7,387 nt of DNA from CAZAKZ01 sp964485695 (GTDB taxonomy: Bacteria > Planctomycetota > JAFGQW01): positions 1-7,387 of the forward strand of contig CAZAKZ010000217.1 of the NCBI GenBank assembly GCA_964485695.1. Reading direction: 5' to 3'. Both the position numbers and the translations under genes were made by a program. Shown here in pieces: positions 1-6,393 of the stretch (its first letter is position 1; every line of letters begins with the position of its first letter). The notes under the pieces were generated by a model, which was not told the origin of the DNA, did not search any database, and saw only the letters and a program-made list of their open reading frames with translations.

Positions 1-436
1 ACTAATAGGACCACTGGCCATGAGTTAACAGTCATTTCAGCCACCGCCAGGGGCTTCGAGCCCAGGATTCCTCCCCACCCGTTGACGTCGCAGTTCCAAT
101 ATGGGATAGTTAAGTAACAAATCGAAATCCGGGAACATCGACGAACTCCTTTTTATCGGCCACCCTGCGGACGGGCAGGGCTTCGGATCCAGTGATCCAG
201 GCTGGTGGTGAAAGGGGACCCGGGTACATGTGCCGTTTGCACCTGGTCGTGTCGGCTTGCGGTCATCCGCACATCCGGGACCTCTTTCCATCCTTCCTGA
301 GCAATTCCCGGGCAATTCCCATCGATCCAGCTGCGGCACCTCCTTCCTTATTCGACGGCCCTTCAACAGGACGGGAAAGCACGAAGATCCAGAAGCACTG
401 ATGGCCGGGTTCTGAAGCACACGAGCTGAGAATCTC
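1..436. other. Intergenic region and long leader upstream of the radical SAM gene
   Basis: No convincing gene is visible. Open frames on both strands are short, have no recognisable domains, and largely mirror one another. The stretch holds a promoter-like element (82-110), so a leader of about 320 nt would precede the gene at 437. A near-perfect small inverted repeat, GGGCT-TCG-AGCCC, lies around 51-63. A short direct repeat, GCAATTCCC, occurs at 301-309 and 312-320. I recognise no riboswitch consensus, including none of the cobalamin boxes I would look for ahead of a B12-type gene. Position 1 may cut into a feature that starts outside the window. Confidence 0.6.
82..110 (+). promoter_or_regulatory. 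Candidate sigma70-type promoter
   Basis: TTGACG (82-87, five of six matches to the -35 consensus) and GATAGT (105-110, four of six to the -10 consensus) are separated by exactly 17 nt. Transcription would start near 117 and run into the radical SAM gene at 437. It is the best promoter match upstream of that gene, but short consensus matches of this quality also arise by chance. Confidence 0.45.
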
Positions 437-2158
437 ATGCGCAAGGCTCTGTTGATCTACCTCTACGACAAGATGGAAGTCGGGCTTTCGCTTGCCCTCG
501 GATTTCTCAAGGCATCGGCAGACGCCGACGAGGAGATCCGCAAGGTCTGGGACATCGAAATACTCCATGAATCCCAGTACACGGATACCCAGGAGCTGGT
601 CGAGACCATCGAAAATTCCGGAGCCGACCTGGTCGGATTTTCCTGCTATTCCTGGAACATCAAGGCGATCCGACGGGCGGTCTCCAGCCTGTCCCCGGGC
701 AGAAAACCCGTTGTCGTGCTCGGCGGAGTGGAGGTCACGCATAATCCACAGGACGCTCTGAGCAGGAGCCGCAACGTGGATTTCATCGTATACGGCGAAG
801 GAGAGGAGACGTTTCGGGCCCTTCTCCGAAGGCTCGGAGAGGACATCCATGCGATCAGGACGAACAACCTGGAGGATATCGAGGGGATTGCCTGGCGGCG
901 AGGCCGATCGAATTTCCTGAATCCCCCGAGGCCTCCCATCGCCGACCTTTCCACGATCCCCTCCCCCTATCTCTCGAACAGTTACGGCGATTACATCAAG
1001 ACCCTGCCCAGGGCCCCTCTCGAGAGCACCCGGGGCTGCCCGTTTTTCTGCACCTACTGCTTCGAACCCAGAGGATTCAAGAAAGTGCGTTCCTTTCCCG
1101 TGGAACGGGTCAAGGCGGAGGTAGAGCACCTGGTGAAGCTGGGTATTCCGGAGATCGAGTTCTTTGATACGAACATGAATTTGCAGCGCAAACGTGCGCT
1201 TGACATCTTCCGTTTCCTCCCAACCCAGGGCAAACGCATACGCTACTGGTTCGAGCTCCGGGGGGAACTCCTCGACATGGAACAGGCAAAGGCGATCACA
1301 GGCCTGGAGTTCTTCGCAGAGGTCGGGCTGCAAACGACGAATCCCAGGTCGCTCGAGGCGGTGAGACGTCGCCTGAACAAGAAGAAGTTCGAGGCGGGGA
1401 TCAAGACCCTGATGGATGCGAGCATCTACCGGCCCTGCGCTTTCAGCATGCGCCTCGGCTTCATGATTGACCTCATCGCCGGCCTTCCCCACGACACGGT
1501 TGCCGATTTCTACCGGACCTTCGACTACGCCTTCGGCCTGGTGCCCTCCAAGATCGGGATTTCCATCATGAAGATCCTGCCCGGCACCGAGCTCTACGAC
1601 CAGGCGAATCAGTTCGGCTACAAGTTCGACCCGACCGATGACCACATGATTGCATCCTCCTCCACCCTCACGAATCCGGAGGTCAAGGACCTCATCACAT
1701 TCACTTACGCGGTGTTTTCCGCCTACAACAAGCTCCATACCGTCCGCACCCTCGGCTGGGCGGCCGAGAATATGCAGACAACCCCCTCAGAGCTGTTCAT
1801 GGAAATCGGCCGAGACATCGTCGCGGAGAAAGACACCTGGGAGGACTACACTGCGATGGACCTCTGCAACTTGCTGAAGAAGCTCGCCAGGAAACGAGGG
1901 TGCGACAAGGTGGCCAAGTGGGTCGCCTACAAGCTCTCGGGGGATATGTACCTGAACTGGCTCCAGAAGGTAAGAGAGGACAAGAGAGCGCTGTGGAGTC
2001 GCTTCCTCTTCGGCATTGGATATCGGTTCCTCAGGCTCCTGAGGTGCCTGGCGCCTTTGCCGCAACCCGCCGGCTACGACACGGTTCCGGTAAGACAGGC
2101 ATTACGTCCCAGGAGAGATACGAAAACGGGCCCCACCCCCCAGTCTGCTCCGGCCTGA
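437..2158 (+). CDS. B12-binding-domain radical SAM protein
   Basis: The protein has 573 residues. Residues 1-150 form a cobalamin-binding-like Rossmann domain, with the hydrophobic strand VVVLGGVEV (92-100) and the GEGEETF stretch (120-126) typical of this class. The DxHxxG base-off B12 signature is not present, as in many members. The radical SAM barrel follows, with the 4Fe-4S cysteine motif C-x3-C-x2-C at C201, C205 and C208. Further along is a GLQTTNP element of the kind common in B12-binding radical SAM barrels. The C-terminal 200 residues resemble the accessory region (DUF4080-like) found in such proteins. The tail after about residue 530 is basic and proline-rich. The start is fixed: an in-frame TGA lies at 413-415 with no other start between, and a weak GAG sits 6 nt upstream. 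Family members perform SAM-dependent radical chemistry, often methylation or rearrangement, but the substrate cannot be deduced. No biosynthetic neighbours are present; fumC follows after 149 nt. Confidence 0.88.
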   Translation: MRKALLIYLYDKMEVGLSLALGFLKASADADEEIRKVWDIEILHESQYTDTQELVETIENSGADLVGFSCYSWNIKAIRRAVSSLSPGRKPVVVLGGVEVTHNPQDALSRSRNVDFIVYGEGEETFRALLRRLGEDIHAIRTNNLEDIEGIAWRRGRSNFLNPPRPPIADLSTIPSPYLSNSYGDYIKTLPRAPLESTRGCPFFCTYCFEPRGFKKVRSFPVERVKAEVEHLVKLGIPEIEFFDTNMNLQRKRALDIFRFLPTQGKRIRYWFELRGELLDMEQAKAITGLEFFAEVGLQTTNPRSLEAVRRRLNKKKFEAGIKTLMDASIYRPCAFSMRLGFMIDLIAGLPHDTVADFYRTFDYAFGLVPSKIGISIMKILPGTELYDQANQFGYKFDPTDDHMIASSSTLTNPEVKDLITFTYAVFSAYNKLHTVRTLGWAAENMQTTPSELFMEIGRDIVAEKDTWEDYTAMDLCNLLKKLARKRGCDKVAKWVAYKLSGDMYLNWLQKVREDKRALWSRFLFGIGYRFLRLLRCLAPLPQPAGYDTVPVRQALRPRRDTKTGPTPQSAPA

Positions 2159-2307
2159 TCTGGCTGCTCAATTACTGGTATGGCCTGAAACAACAGGACC
2201 GGTATCCCCCACATCGAGTCGAAAATCCACTATCCGTTCCATGAATGGGATGATATTGTTTCAGTCATGTTGATGATGTCCGAATGCATCTACGTGGCAC
2301 GCGACCG

Positions 2308-3696
2308 ATGAAAACTCGCACAGAGTCCGATTCCCTGGGCACCGTTGAAGTTGAAACTTCGCGCTACTGGGGTGCGCAAACCCAGCGTTCCCTCGACAAT
2401 TTCAGGATCGGGGACGAACGTATGCCCCGCCCCCTGGTCCACGCCCTCGGCCTCGTCAAGAAGGCCGCGGCGGTGGTCAACTGCGATCTGGGCAAGCTCA
2501 CCAGGGACAAACGCGACCTCATCGTGGCGGCCGCCGAGGAGGTGATTCAGGGCGCCCTGGACGGCCACTTTCCGCTGGTCGTCTGGCAGACCGGGTCGGG
2601 CACCCAGACCAACATGAACTTGAACGAGGTCATCTCCAATCGTGCCATCGAGATGGCCGGGGGGGTCATGGGCTCCAAGGCCCCCATCCACCCCAACGAC
2701 GACGTCAACATGTCCCAGTCATCCAATGACGTGTTTCCCACTGCCATGCATGTTGCCGTGGCCACAATGGTGCATGAGCGGCTTCTGCCGGCACTCAGTG
2801 GACTTCACGAGGCGCTGGACCGGAAAGCCGGGGACTTCCGGTCCATCATCAAGATCGGGCGCACGCACCTGATGGATGCCACCCCTCTTTCCCTGGGCCA
2901 GGAGTTTTCCGGGTATGCCTCCCAGGTGGAGCACGGCATCAGGCGGGTGAAGAATGCCTTGCCTCATCTCCACGAGCTGGCCATCGGCGGCACGGCTGTG
3001 GGCACCGGCTTCAACACGCAACCCGGATATGCGGACCGGGTGGTTGCAGAAATCGCCGGGTCCACCGGTCTTCCCTTCGTTCCCGCCGGGAACCGCTTCG
3101 AGGCCCTGGCCAGCAAGGACGCCATGGTGGAGGTGAGCGGTGCCCTGCGGTCCGTGGCGGCCTCCCTGTTCAAGATCGCCAGTGACTTACGGCTTCTGGG
3201 CAGCGGACCGCGTTGCGGCATCGGCGAAGTGAAACTTCCGGCGCGTGAGCCCGGAAGCTCCATCATGCCGGGCAAGGTCAACCCCACCCAGTGCGAGGCC
3301 ATGACCATGGTGGCACTCCAGGTCATGGGAAATGACGTCACCGTTGGAATGTCCGGCAGTCAGGGCCACTTCGAGCTCAACACCTACATGCCGGTCATCG
3401 CCTACAATGTTCTCCAGAGTACGCGCTTGCTTGCAGGTGCTGCATGCAGTTTCACCGAGAAGTGCGTGCTAGGCATCGAGCCGGACCGCGAGCGCATCGA
3501 GCAGCACCTGAAAAACTCGCTCATGCTGGTCACCGCGCTCAACCAGCACATCGGGTACGACAAGGCGGCGCAGGCGGCCGGGAAGGCCCACGCCGAAGGC
3601 ACCACGCTGAAGGAGGCAGTGGTCACCCTCGGCTTCCTGAGCGGCGAGGACTTCGACCGCGTGGTGAAGCCCGATGACATGGACTACCGGCCGTAG
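2308..3696 (+). CDS. fumC: Fumarate hydratase class II (fumarase C)
   Basis: This enzyme interconverts fumarate and (S)-malate in the cytosol as part of the citric acid cycle. It is the iron-independent homotetrameric class. The 462 residues match the usual length of about 465. Family landmarks are present: the start MKTRTESDSLGTVEVE followed by YWGAQTQRS, then TGSGTQTNMNLNE (95-107), SSND (138-141), GRTHLMDATPLSLGQE (184-199) with the active-site His187, and the fumarase/aspartase signature GSSIMPGKVNP (316-326) with the catalytic Ser318. I chose the ATG at 2308 because family alignment begins there. An in-frame ATG at 2284 would add eight residues that do not look like family sequence. Neither start has a clear Shine-Dalgarno sequence. 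The stop overlaps the 3' end of the convergent gene at 3684. Aspartase and argininosuccinate lyase share the superfamily, but the N-terminus and overall similarity favour fumarase. Confidence 0.96.
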   Translation: MKTRTESDSLGTVEVETSRYWGAQTQRSLDNFRIGDERMPRPLVHALGLVKKAAAVVNCDLGKLTRDKRDLIVAAAEEVIQGALDGHFPLVVWQTGSGTQTNMNLNEVISNRAIEMAGGVMGSKAPIHPNDDVNMSQSSNDVFPTAMHVAVATMVHERLLPALSGLHEALDRKAGDFRSIIKIGRTHLMDATPLSLGQEFSGYASQVEHGIRRVKNALPHLHELAIGGTAVGTGFNTQPGYADRVVAEIAGSTGLPFVPAGNRFEALASKDAMVEVSGALRSVAASLFKIASDLRLLGSGPRCGIGEVKLPAREPGSSIMPGKVNPTQCEAMTMVALQVMGNDVTVGMSGSQGHFELNTYMPVIAYNVLQSTRLLAGAACSFTEKCVLGIEPDRERIEQHLKNSLMLVTALNQHIGYDKAAQAAGKAHAEGTTLKEAVVTLGFLSGEDFDRVVKPDDMDYRP

Positions 3697-4451
3697 GGGC
3701 ACATGCGGTTCAAGTCCATTAGCGTGCACACGCCCGCCGCAGTGACACCGTAGATCAGGTAGTCCTTGCCGTGCCTCTGGATGGAATCCCAGATGTCGTC
3801 GAAGGTGCCGTTGACCAGGGTGGTGCCGGTCAAGACGATGCCGTGGGCCCAGCGGATCAACGCCTCTGTCTCGGTTCGGCCGTCAAGGACCGTCACACCG
3901 AATTTTACCGACCGGACGTTCTTCGGATTCAAGTCGGTGATTCGAACACGATCTTCGCCGAGGGTGTTGATCAGCGCCTCCGCGATTGCCGGATTCAAGC
4001 CGATGAGCCCCACGTTGACCTTGCCCCACTTTGCGCGCACGAAAGCGGCGACTTCCTTCGCGCATTTATCCGGATCGTCGTCCTTGCAGTGAACGCTGGT
4101 TTCCAGGAGTCCGAGCAAGCGAAGCACCGCGTTGAGCGTGGCAATGAAAACCGCACGGTTTCCCGTCGAAGAAAGCGGGAGAGCCAGGACATCGCGCGCG
4201 GTCCCGTGAAAGTCACGAGGTGCGTCGGTGAAAGCGTGACCCCTGGCACCGGAAATCCTGGCTTCGATGACGCGCTCGACCCCTTCGAGGATGGGAAAGT
4301 CCCGCCGAGTCGGCCGGCCGATGGCCTCCTCGGGCGTCAACACGGAGACAGAGACGGCCACCTCGGTATCGAGCAATCCCCTGTCCGTGACAATTCCGGC
4401 GAACTCCTGCCTTGCCGTCTCCAGGACCCGGGCCGGACCTCCGGTGTTCAT
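3684..4451 (-). CDS. DUF4213/DUF364 family protein (putative heavy-metal chelation domain)
   Basis: The protein has 255 residues. The N-terminal third resembles DUF4213, which has an enolase-N-like fold in the solved family structure. The C-terminal part resembles DUF364, a Rossmann-like domain. Visible landmarks are a Cys/Asp-rich segment HCKDDDPDKCA (121-131), the strand-glycine element VGLIGLNPA (147-155), TGTTLVNGTFD (208-218), and the family-typical C-terminal RMCPYGR. Members are often found near metal-uptake or B12-type genes and were proposed to chelate metals, but the biochemical role is not established. I chose the ATG at 4451 because GGAG lies 7 nt upstream. A GTG at 4493 would extend the frame by 14 residues but has no such site. 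The gene converges on fumC with a 13-bp overlap of the two 3' ends, leaving no space for a separate terminator. Its promoter must lie within 4452-4680 on the minus strand; no strong match was seen. Confidence 0.85.
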   Translation of the reverse strand: MNTGGPARVLETARQEFAGIVTDRGLLDTEVAVSVSVLTPEEAIGRPTRRDFPILEGVERVIEARISGARGHAFTDAPRDFHGTARDVLALPLSSTGNRAVFIATLNAVLRLLGLLETSVHCKDDDPDKCAKEVAAFVRAKWGKVNVGLIGLNPAIAEALINTLGEDRVRITDLNPKNVRSVKFGVTVLDGRTETEALIRWAHGIVLTGTTLVNGTFDDIWDSIQRHGKDYLIYGVTAAGVCTLMDLNRMCPYGR

Positions 4452-4485
4452 ATCCGCACTCCAATGAACGTCAAGATGAGCTTGA

Positions 4486-4501
4486 GTGAACACAGGTGAA
4501 C
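4486..4501. repeat. Short direct repeat GTGAAC with 10-bp period
   Basis: GTGAAC occurs at 4486-4491 and again at 4496-4501, one helical turn apart, with a further copy at 4606-4611. The first pair lies 35-50 bp upstream of the start of the minus-strand DUF364 gene. Position and spacing would suit a regulator binding site, but six-base repeats of this kind are weak evidence. Confidence 0.2.
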
Positions 4502-4676
4502 AGGGCGCCGAACAGGATCTTCAGCCTGTTTGAACAAGGACATTATTCAGTCTTCAATCCAGGGATCAAGTCCACGTGCGCACTTGCCGTCCGTCTTCTC
4601 CCGAGGTGAACGGCCACCACCACGAGCAATTTGTCAGAACTGCGAATTAAAATCGAACAGAAACCCGTTTATGTCG

Positions 4677-4704
4677 TTGACAAAATTTGTCGATAGGTTA
4701 TTCT
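4677..4704 (+). promoter_or_regulatory. Candidate sigma70-type promoter of the small transcription unit
   Basis: A perfect TTGACA (4677-4682) is followed after 16 nt by TATTCT (4699-4704), four of six matches to the -10 consensus. The surrounding DNA is markedly A/T-rich compared with the flanking genes. Transcription starting near 4711 would end at the strong terminator at 4907-4941, giving an RNA of about 230 nt. Confidence 0.55.
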
Positions 4705-4740
4705 CCTACGGCAACTTAATTCAAGGAGCACAGTCTTCCG

Positions 4741-4878
4741 ATGCTTTGTCGCAGATCGCATAAACAATTTACCGAGCCGTGCGCTTTTGCACGGAGCGCT
4801 AGCGATGCGTATTCATCCGAGCGCTCGCTACTCTCCGGTAACGGTATGCGGATTTCCGAAACGGAGGGCGTGCCCTAG
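4741..4878 (+). CDS. Possible small protein, 45 residues, unrecognised
   Basis: An ATG at 4741 opens a 45-residue frame ending in TAG at 4876-4878. A good AAGGAG lies upstream, but about 12 nt away, longer than ideal. The product is polar and rich in serine and arginine, has two cysteines near the N-terminal third, and shows no membrane segment or recognised motif. The frame is entirely contained in the promoter-to-terminator unit. The same bases form several hairpins, so coding may be accidental. Confidence 0.2.
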   Translation: MLCRRSHKQFTEPCAFARSASDAYSSERSLLSGNGMRISETEGVP

Positions 4879-4906
4879 AAGGTTAATTACAAACTCAAAA
4901 TTCCCA

Positions 4907-4941
4907 AACCTTCCCGGGCAAGAGCCCGGGAAGGTTTTTTT
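4907..4941 (+). terminator. Strong Rho-independent terminator
   Basis: A perfect 13-bp stem pairs 4907-4919 with 4924-4936 around a four-base AAGA loop. It is followed at once by a T run ending at 4941. The T tract is on the + strand side, so it should end transcripts coming from the promoter at 4677. It also insulates the tRNA array from that unit. On the opposite strand the T tract is poor. Confidence 0.9.
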
Positions 4942-5107
4942 ATTGCTGTACGGGGCCAAATAGAACGGGTCTCGTGTCTTAGCGGTGCAGGGCCCTGGGC
5001 GCTTCGGGCGCGCCCAGGGCCGGGGGTCGATGCCCGGCTATCAAATACGGAGACGGTCCGTACTTACACAAAGAAAGGAATATATACGTTTACCAGGCAA
5101 TTTTGAT
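4942..5107 (+). promoter_or_regulatory. Structured leader immediately upstream of the tRNA array
   Basis: Three hairpins occur in succession. A 12-bp GC stem pairs 4991-5002 with 5010-5021. A 6-bp stem pairs 5019-5024 with 5033-5038. A perfect 6-bp stem, TACGGA/TCCGTA, pairs 5046-5051 with 5057-5062. The first two share 5019-5021 and so compete. After them comes an A/T-rich stretch with TATATA at 5081-5086, which could be a -10 element for the array, but no good -35 is found at the right distance. No coding sequence is apparent. Confidence 0.4.
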
Positions 5108-5108
5108 G

Positions 5109-5184
5109 GTGATCGTAGCTCAATGGCGAGAGTACCAGGCTGTGAACCTGGAGACGCACGGTTTGATTCCGGCCGATCACCCCA
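5109..5184 (+). tRNA. tRNA-His(GTG)
   Basis: The seven-base-pair acceptor stem GTGATCG/CGATCAC, D stem, and CCAGG/CCTGG anticodon stem are present, with loop CTGTGAA (anticodon GTG at 5142-5144). The histidine-specific pair G-1 (5108) with C73 (5181) is present, and CCA is encoded at 5182-5184. The T stem is weak: two of five positions mismatch (5157/5173 and 5158/5172). The T loop has T in place of the usual C56. It is the first tRNA of the array. Confidence 0.88.
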
Positions 5185-5186
5185 GC

Positions 5187-5263
5187 GGGTCTGTAGCTCA
5201 GCCGGCAAGAGCGCCAGATTGTCTATCTGGAAGGCGCGGGTTCGAGTCCCGTCAGGCCCGCCA
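5187..5263 (+). tRNA. tRNA-Asp(GTC)
   Basis: Acceptor stem GGGTCTG/CAGGCCC, D loop with GG, anticodon stem CCAGA/TCTGG with loop TTGTCTA (anticodon 5221-5223), and T loop TTCGAGT are all present. Discriminator G73, expected for Asp, is followed by encoded CCA. Only two bases separate it from the CCA of tRNA-His. Confidence 0.95.
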
Positions 5264-5282
5264 CCTCGAGATTAAAGTCGGT

Positions 5283-5358
5283 GAGTCCGTCGTCCAACCG
5301 GAGAGGATACGGCGCTACGAACGCCGGGATGCGGGTTTGAGTCCTGCCGGACTCACCA
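5283..5358 (+). tRNA. tRNA-Arg(ACG)
   Basis: The acceptor stem GAGTCCG/CGGACTC is fully paired. The anticodon stem CGGCG/CGCCG carries loop CTACGAA (anticodon ACG at 5317-5319, expected to be edited to inosine by TadA). The discriminator is A and CCA is encoded. The T loop begins TTTGA, with T in place of C56. Confidence 0.93.
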
Positions 5359-5360
5359 TC

Positions 5361-5432
5361 GGGGCTGTGGTGTAACCGGTAGCACGTGTGGTTGAAGACC
5401 ACGAGGTCGGGGTTCAACTCCCCGTGGTCCCA
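5361..5432 (+). tRNA. tRNA-Phe(GAA)
   Basis: The acceptor GGGGCTG/TGGTCCC pairs at all seven positions, three of them G-T wobbles. The anticodon loop is TTGAAGA with GAA at 5394-5396. The T stem CGGGG/CCCCG is perfect. A73, expected for Phe, is present, but no CCA is encoded. It starts two bases after the CCA of tRNA-Arg. Confidence 0.9.
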
Positions 5433-5449
5433 TGTTGCTGTGAATGGAT

Positions 5450-5523
5450 AGCGAGGTAGCTCAACCAGTCAGAGTGCCGGCCTCATAAGCCGGAGGTTGG
5501 GGGTGCAAGTCCCCCCCTCGCTT
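5450..5523 (+). tRNA. tRNA-Met(CAT), elongator type
   Basis: The acceptor AGCGAGG/CCTCGCT is fully paired. The anticodon stem CCGGC/GCCGG carries loop CTCATAA (CAT at 5484-5486). It lacks the C1xA72 mismatch and the three G-C pairs of initiator tRNA. It also lacks the C4-G69 and C5-G68 pairs typical of lysidine-modified tRNA-Ile2, so elongator Met is the best call. The D loop has AG where GG is normal, and the T loop is TGCAAGT, so the G18-U55 elbow pair is lost. The discriminator is T instead of the usual A, and no CCA is encoded. Confidence 0.82.
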
Positions 5524-5535
5524 TTTAATAAACAA

Positions 5536-5609
5536 AGGTCCATCGTCCAATGGAAGGATGTCCGGTTCCAACCCGGAAGATCGGGGTTCGAATCCTCGTG
5601 GGCCTGCCA
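5536..5609 (+). tRNA. tRNA-Trp(CCA)
   Basis: The acceptor AGGTCCA/TGGGCCT has A1-T72, G2-C71 and G3-C70, with G73, matching known bacterial Trp identity. The anticodon loop TTCCAAC carries CCA at 5568-5570 on a perfect TCCGG/CCGGA stem. The 3' CCA is encoded at 5607-5609. It is the last tRNA before the HNH gene, which begins 23 nt downstream. Confidence 0.94.
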
Positions 5610-5632
5610 GTGTATGGAAAGTGTCGTGAGTG

Positions 5633-6235
5633 ATGAGCGTGTTGCAGGATAGAGTCCTGGTGCTGAACCGATCGTGGCAGCCGATCCAGGTGACCACGGT
5701 ACGAAGTGCGGTGGTCCGGGTTTATCAGGGCTCCGCCCGAATCGTGGATCCGGAAACTTACGCAACCCACGCGTTCGAGTCGTGGAGGGACGCAGCCCGT
5801 TTCGCGCACGAAGCAGTGCGGTTCCTGCGCGGCGCGGGCTGGGCCATGGCGGTCCCGGAAGTGATCGTGCTCAGGCACTATGACGGTTTTCGCCGGGAGC
5901 GTGTGCGCTTCACCCGGCGGAACCTCTACGCGCGGGACGAGAACACGTGCCAGTACTGCGGGCGCTGGTTCGCGACCAAGGATCTGTCGCTGGACCACGT
6001 GGTCCCGCGGAGTCGTGGAGGACGCTCGGCCTGGGAGAACCTGGTCGTGGCGTGCCACCGCTGCAATCGCCGGAAGGACAATCGTACGCCCGGGGAGGCG
6101 GGCATGCGGCTCATCCGCCGTCCGGTGCGCCCGCGCTCGATCCTGGTGCCGCTCCAGGGAGCCTCGGGAGAAGTCCCGGCTTCGTGGGAGGCTTTCCTGA
6201 GCGAGCTTTACTGGAACCAGGAACTGAAGAAGTAA
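5633..6235 (+). CDS. HNH endonuclease embedded in the tRNA array
   Basis: The 200-residue protein belongs to the stand-alone HNH nuclease group (McrA/COG1403-like). It begins with the characteristic VLVLNRSWQPI strand motif near residue 9. The zinc-binding pairs are C106-x2-C109 and C141-x2-C144. Between them lies LDHVVPRSRGG (120-130) with the catalytic His122. N136 in WENL and N145 in the final HRCNRRK complete an H-N-N form of the metal-binding active site. The N-terminal 90 residues are a domain of unknown role that usually accompanies this HNH type. No signal peptide or membrane segment is seen. I chose ATG 5633; a GTG at 5630 is directly adjacent and equally possible, and no strong ribosome-binding site precedes either. 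The gene shares the strand of the tRNAs, lying 23 nt after tRNA-Trp and 54 nt before tRNA-Ser. It is probably transcribed with them and released by tRNA end processing. Whether it is a homing-type, defence or repair nuclease cannot be told from sequence. Confidence 0.9.
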   Translation: MSVLQDRVLVLNRSWQPIQVTTVRSAVVRVYQGSARIVDPETYATHAFESWRDAARFAHEAVRFLRGAGWAMAVPEVIVLRHYDGFRRERVRFTRRNLYARDENTCQYCGRWFATKDLSLDHVVPRSRGGRSAWENLVVACHRCNRRKDNRTPGEAGMRLIRRPVRPRSILVPLQGASGEVPASWEAFLSELYWNQELKK

Positions 6236-6239
6236 AAAC

Positions 6240-6283
6240 GAGGAGCCCGGCGGGGTACGGCCCGAGGCCGCGTCGCGCTCCTC
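6240..6283 (+). other. Hairpin between HNH stop codon and tRNA-Ser
   Basis: GAGGAGC (6240-6246) pairs perfectly with GCTCCTC (6277-6283). The 30-nt GC-rich loop can fold further. No T run follows, so it does not look like an intrinsic terminator. It may stabilise the 3' end of the HNH message or separate it from tRNA-Ser. Confidence 0.4.
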
Positions 6284-6289
6284 TGGATC

Positions 6290-6377
6290 GGAGGGTAGGC
6301 AGATGTTGGTTCGCTGCGCTGGTCTGCTAAACCAGAGGGCACTCGCGGCTCCGGGGGTTCGATTCCCCTGCCCTCCG
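6290..6377 (+). tRNA. tRNA-Ser(GCT)
   Basis: A class II tRNA with acceptor GGAGGGT/GCCCTCC, D stem GCAG/CTGC and anticodon stem CTGGT/ACCAG. The loop is CTGCTAA (GCT at 6326-6328). It has the long variable arm expected for Ser, T loop TTCGATT, and discriminator G. CCA is not encoded (CAA follows). First tRNA after the HNH gene. Confidence 0.94.
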
Positions 6378-6393
6378 CAAATAGAAGAGATAC

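Larger units (their letters stand above)
4711..4941 (+). ncRNA. Putative small RNA or short mRNA between promoter and terminator
   Basis: The unit is inferred from a promoter-like element ending at 4704 and a 13-bp intrinsic terminator at 4907-4941. Inside it are several self-complementary segments: CCGTGC (4777-4782) with GCACGG (4789-4794), GAGCGCT (4794-4800) with AGCGCTC (4820-4826), and CTCCG (4833-4837) with CGGAG (4862-4866). This density of pairing suggests a folded RNA. I do not recognise 6S RNA, SRP RNA, tmRNA or RNase P RNA in it. The same stretch also contains a 45-codon reading frame (4741-4878), so it could instead be a short mRNA, or both. Confidence 0.4.

Noticed and set aside
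1..436. Cobalamin riboswitch ahead of the B12-type gene
   Set aside because: The conserved B12-box and core helices are not recognisable; a covariance search would be needed to revive the idea.
263..1738. Minus-strand frame of 491 codons opposite the radical SAM gene
   Set aside because: It has no recognisable domain and lies opposite a gene with clear catalytic motifs. Long antisense frames are common in GC-rich DNA.
3771..4499. Plus-strand frame of 242 codons opposite the DUF364 gene
   Set aside because: The minus strand shows family motifs and a good ribosome-binding site; the plus frame shows neither.
4980..5045. A tRNA or tRNA-Sec upstream of tRNA-His
   Set aside because: There is a T-arm-like hairpin, but no acceptor stem can be paired and no anticodon loop can be found; the central stem is far too long.
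5223..5417. Minus-strand frame ending in LTGLEPAPSR
   Set aside because: Another antisense-tRNA artefact; it overlaps tRNA-Asp, Arg and Phe completely.
5633..6235. HNH gene as part of an intron within a tRNA
   Set aside because: The flanking tRNA-Trp and tRNA-Ser are each complete, and no split tRNA halves or intron structure are seen at the borders.
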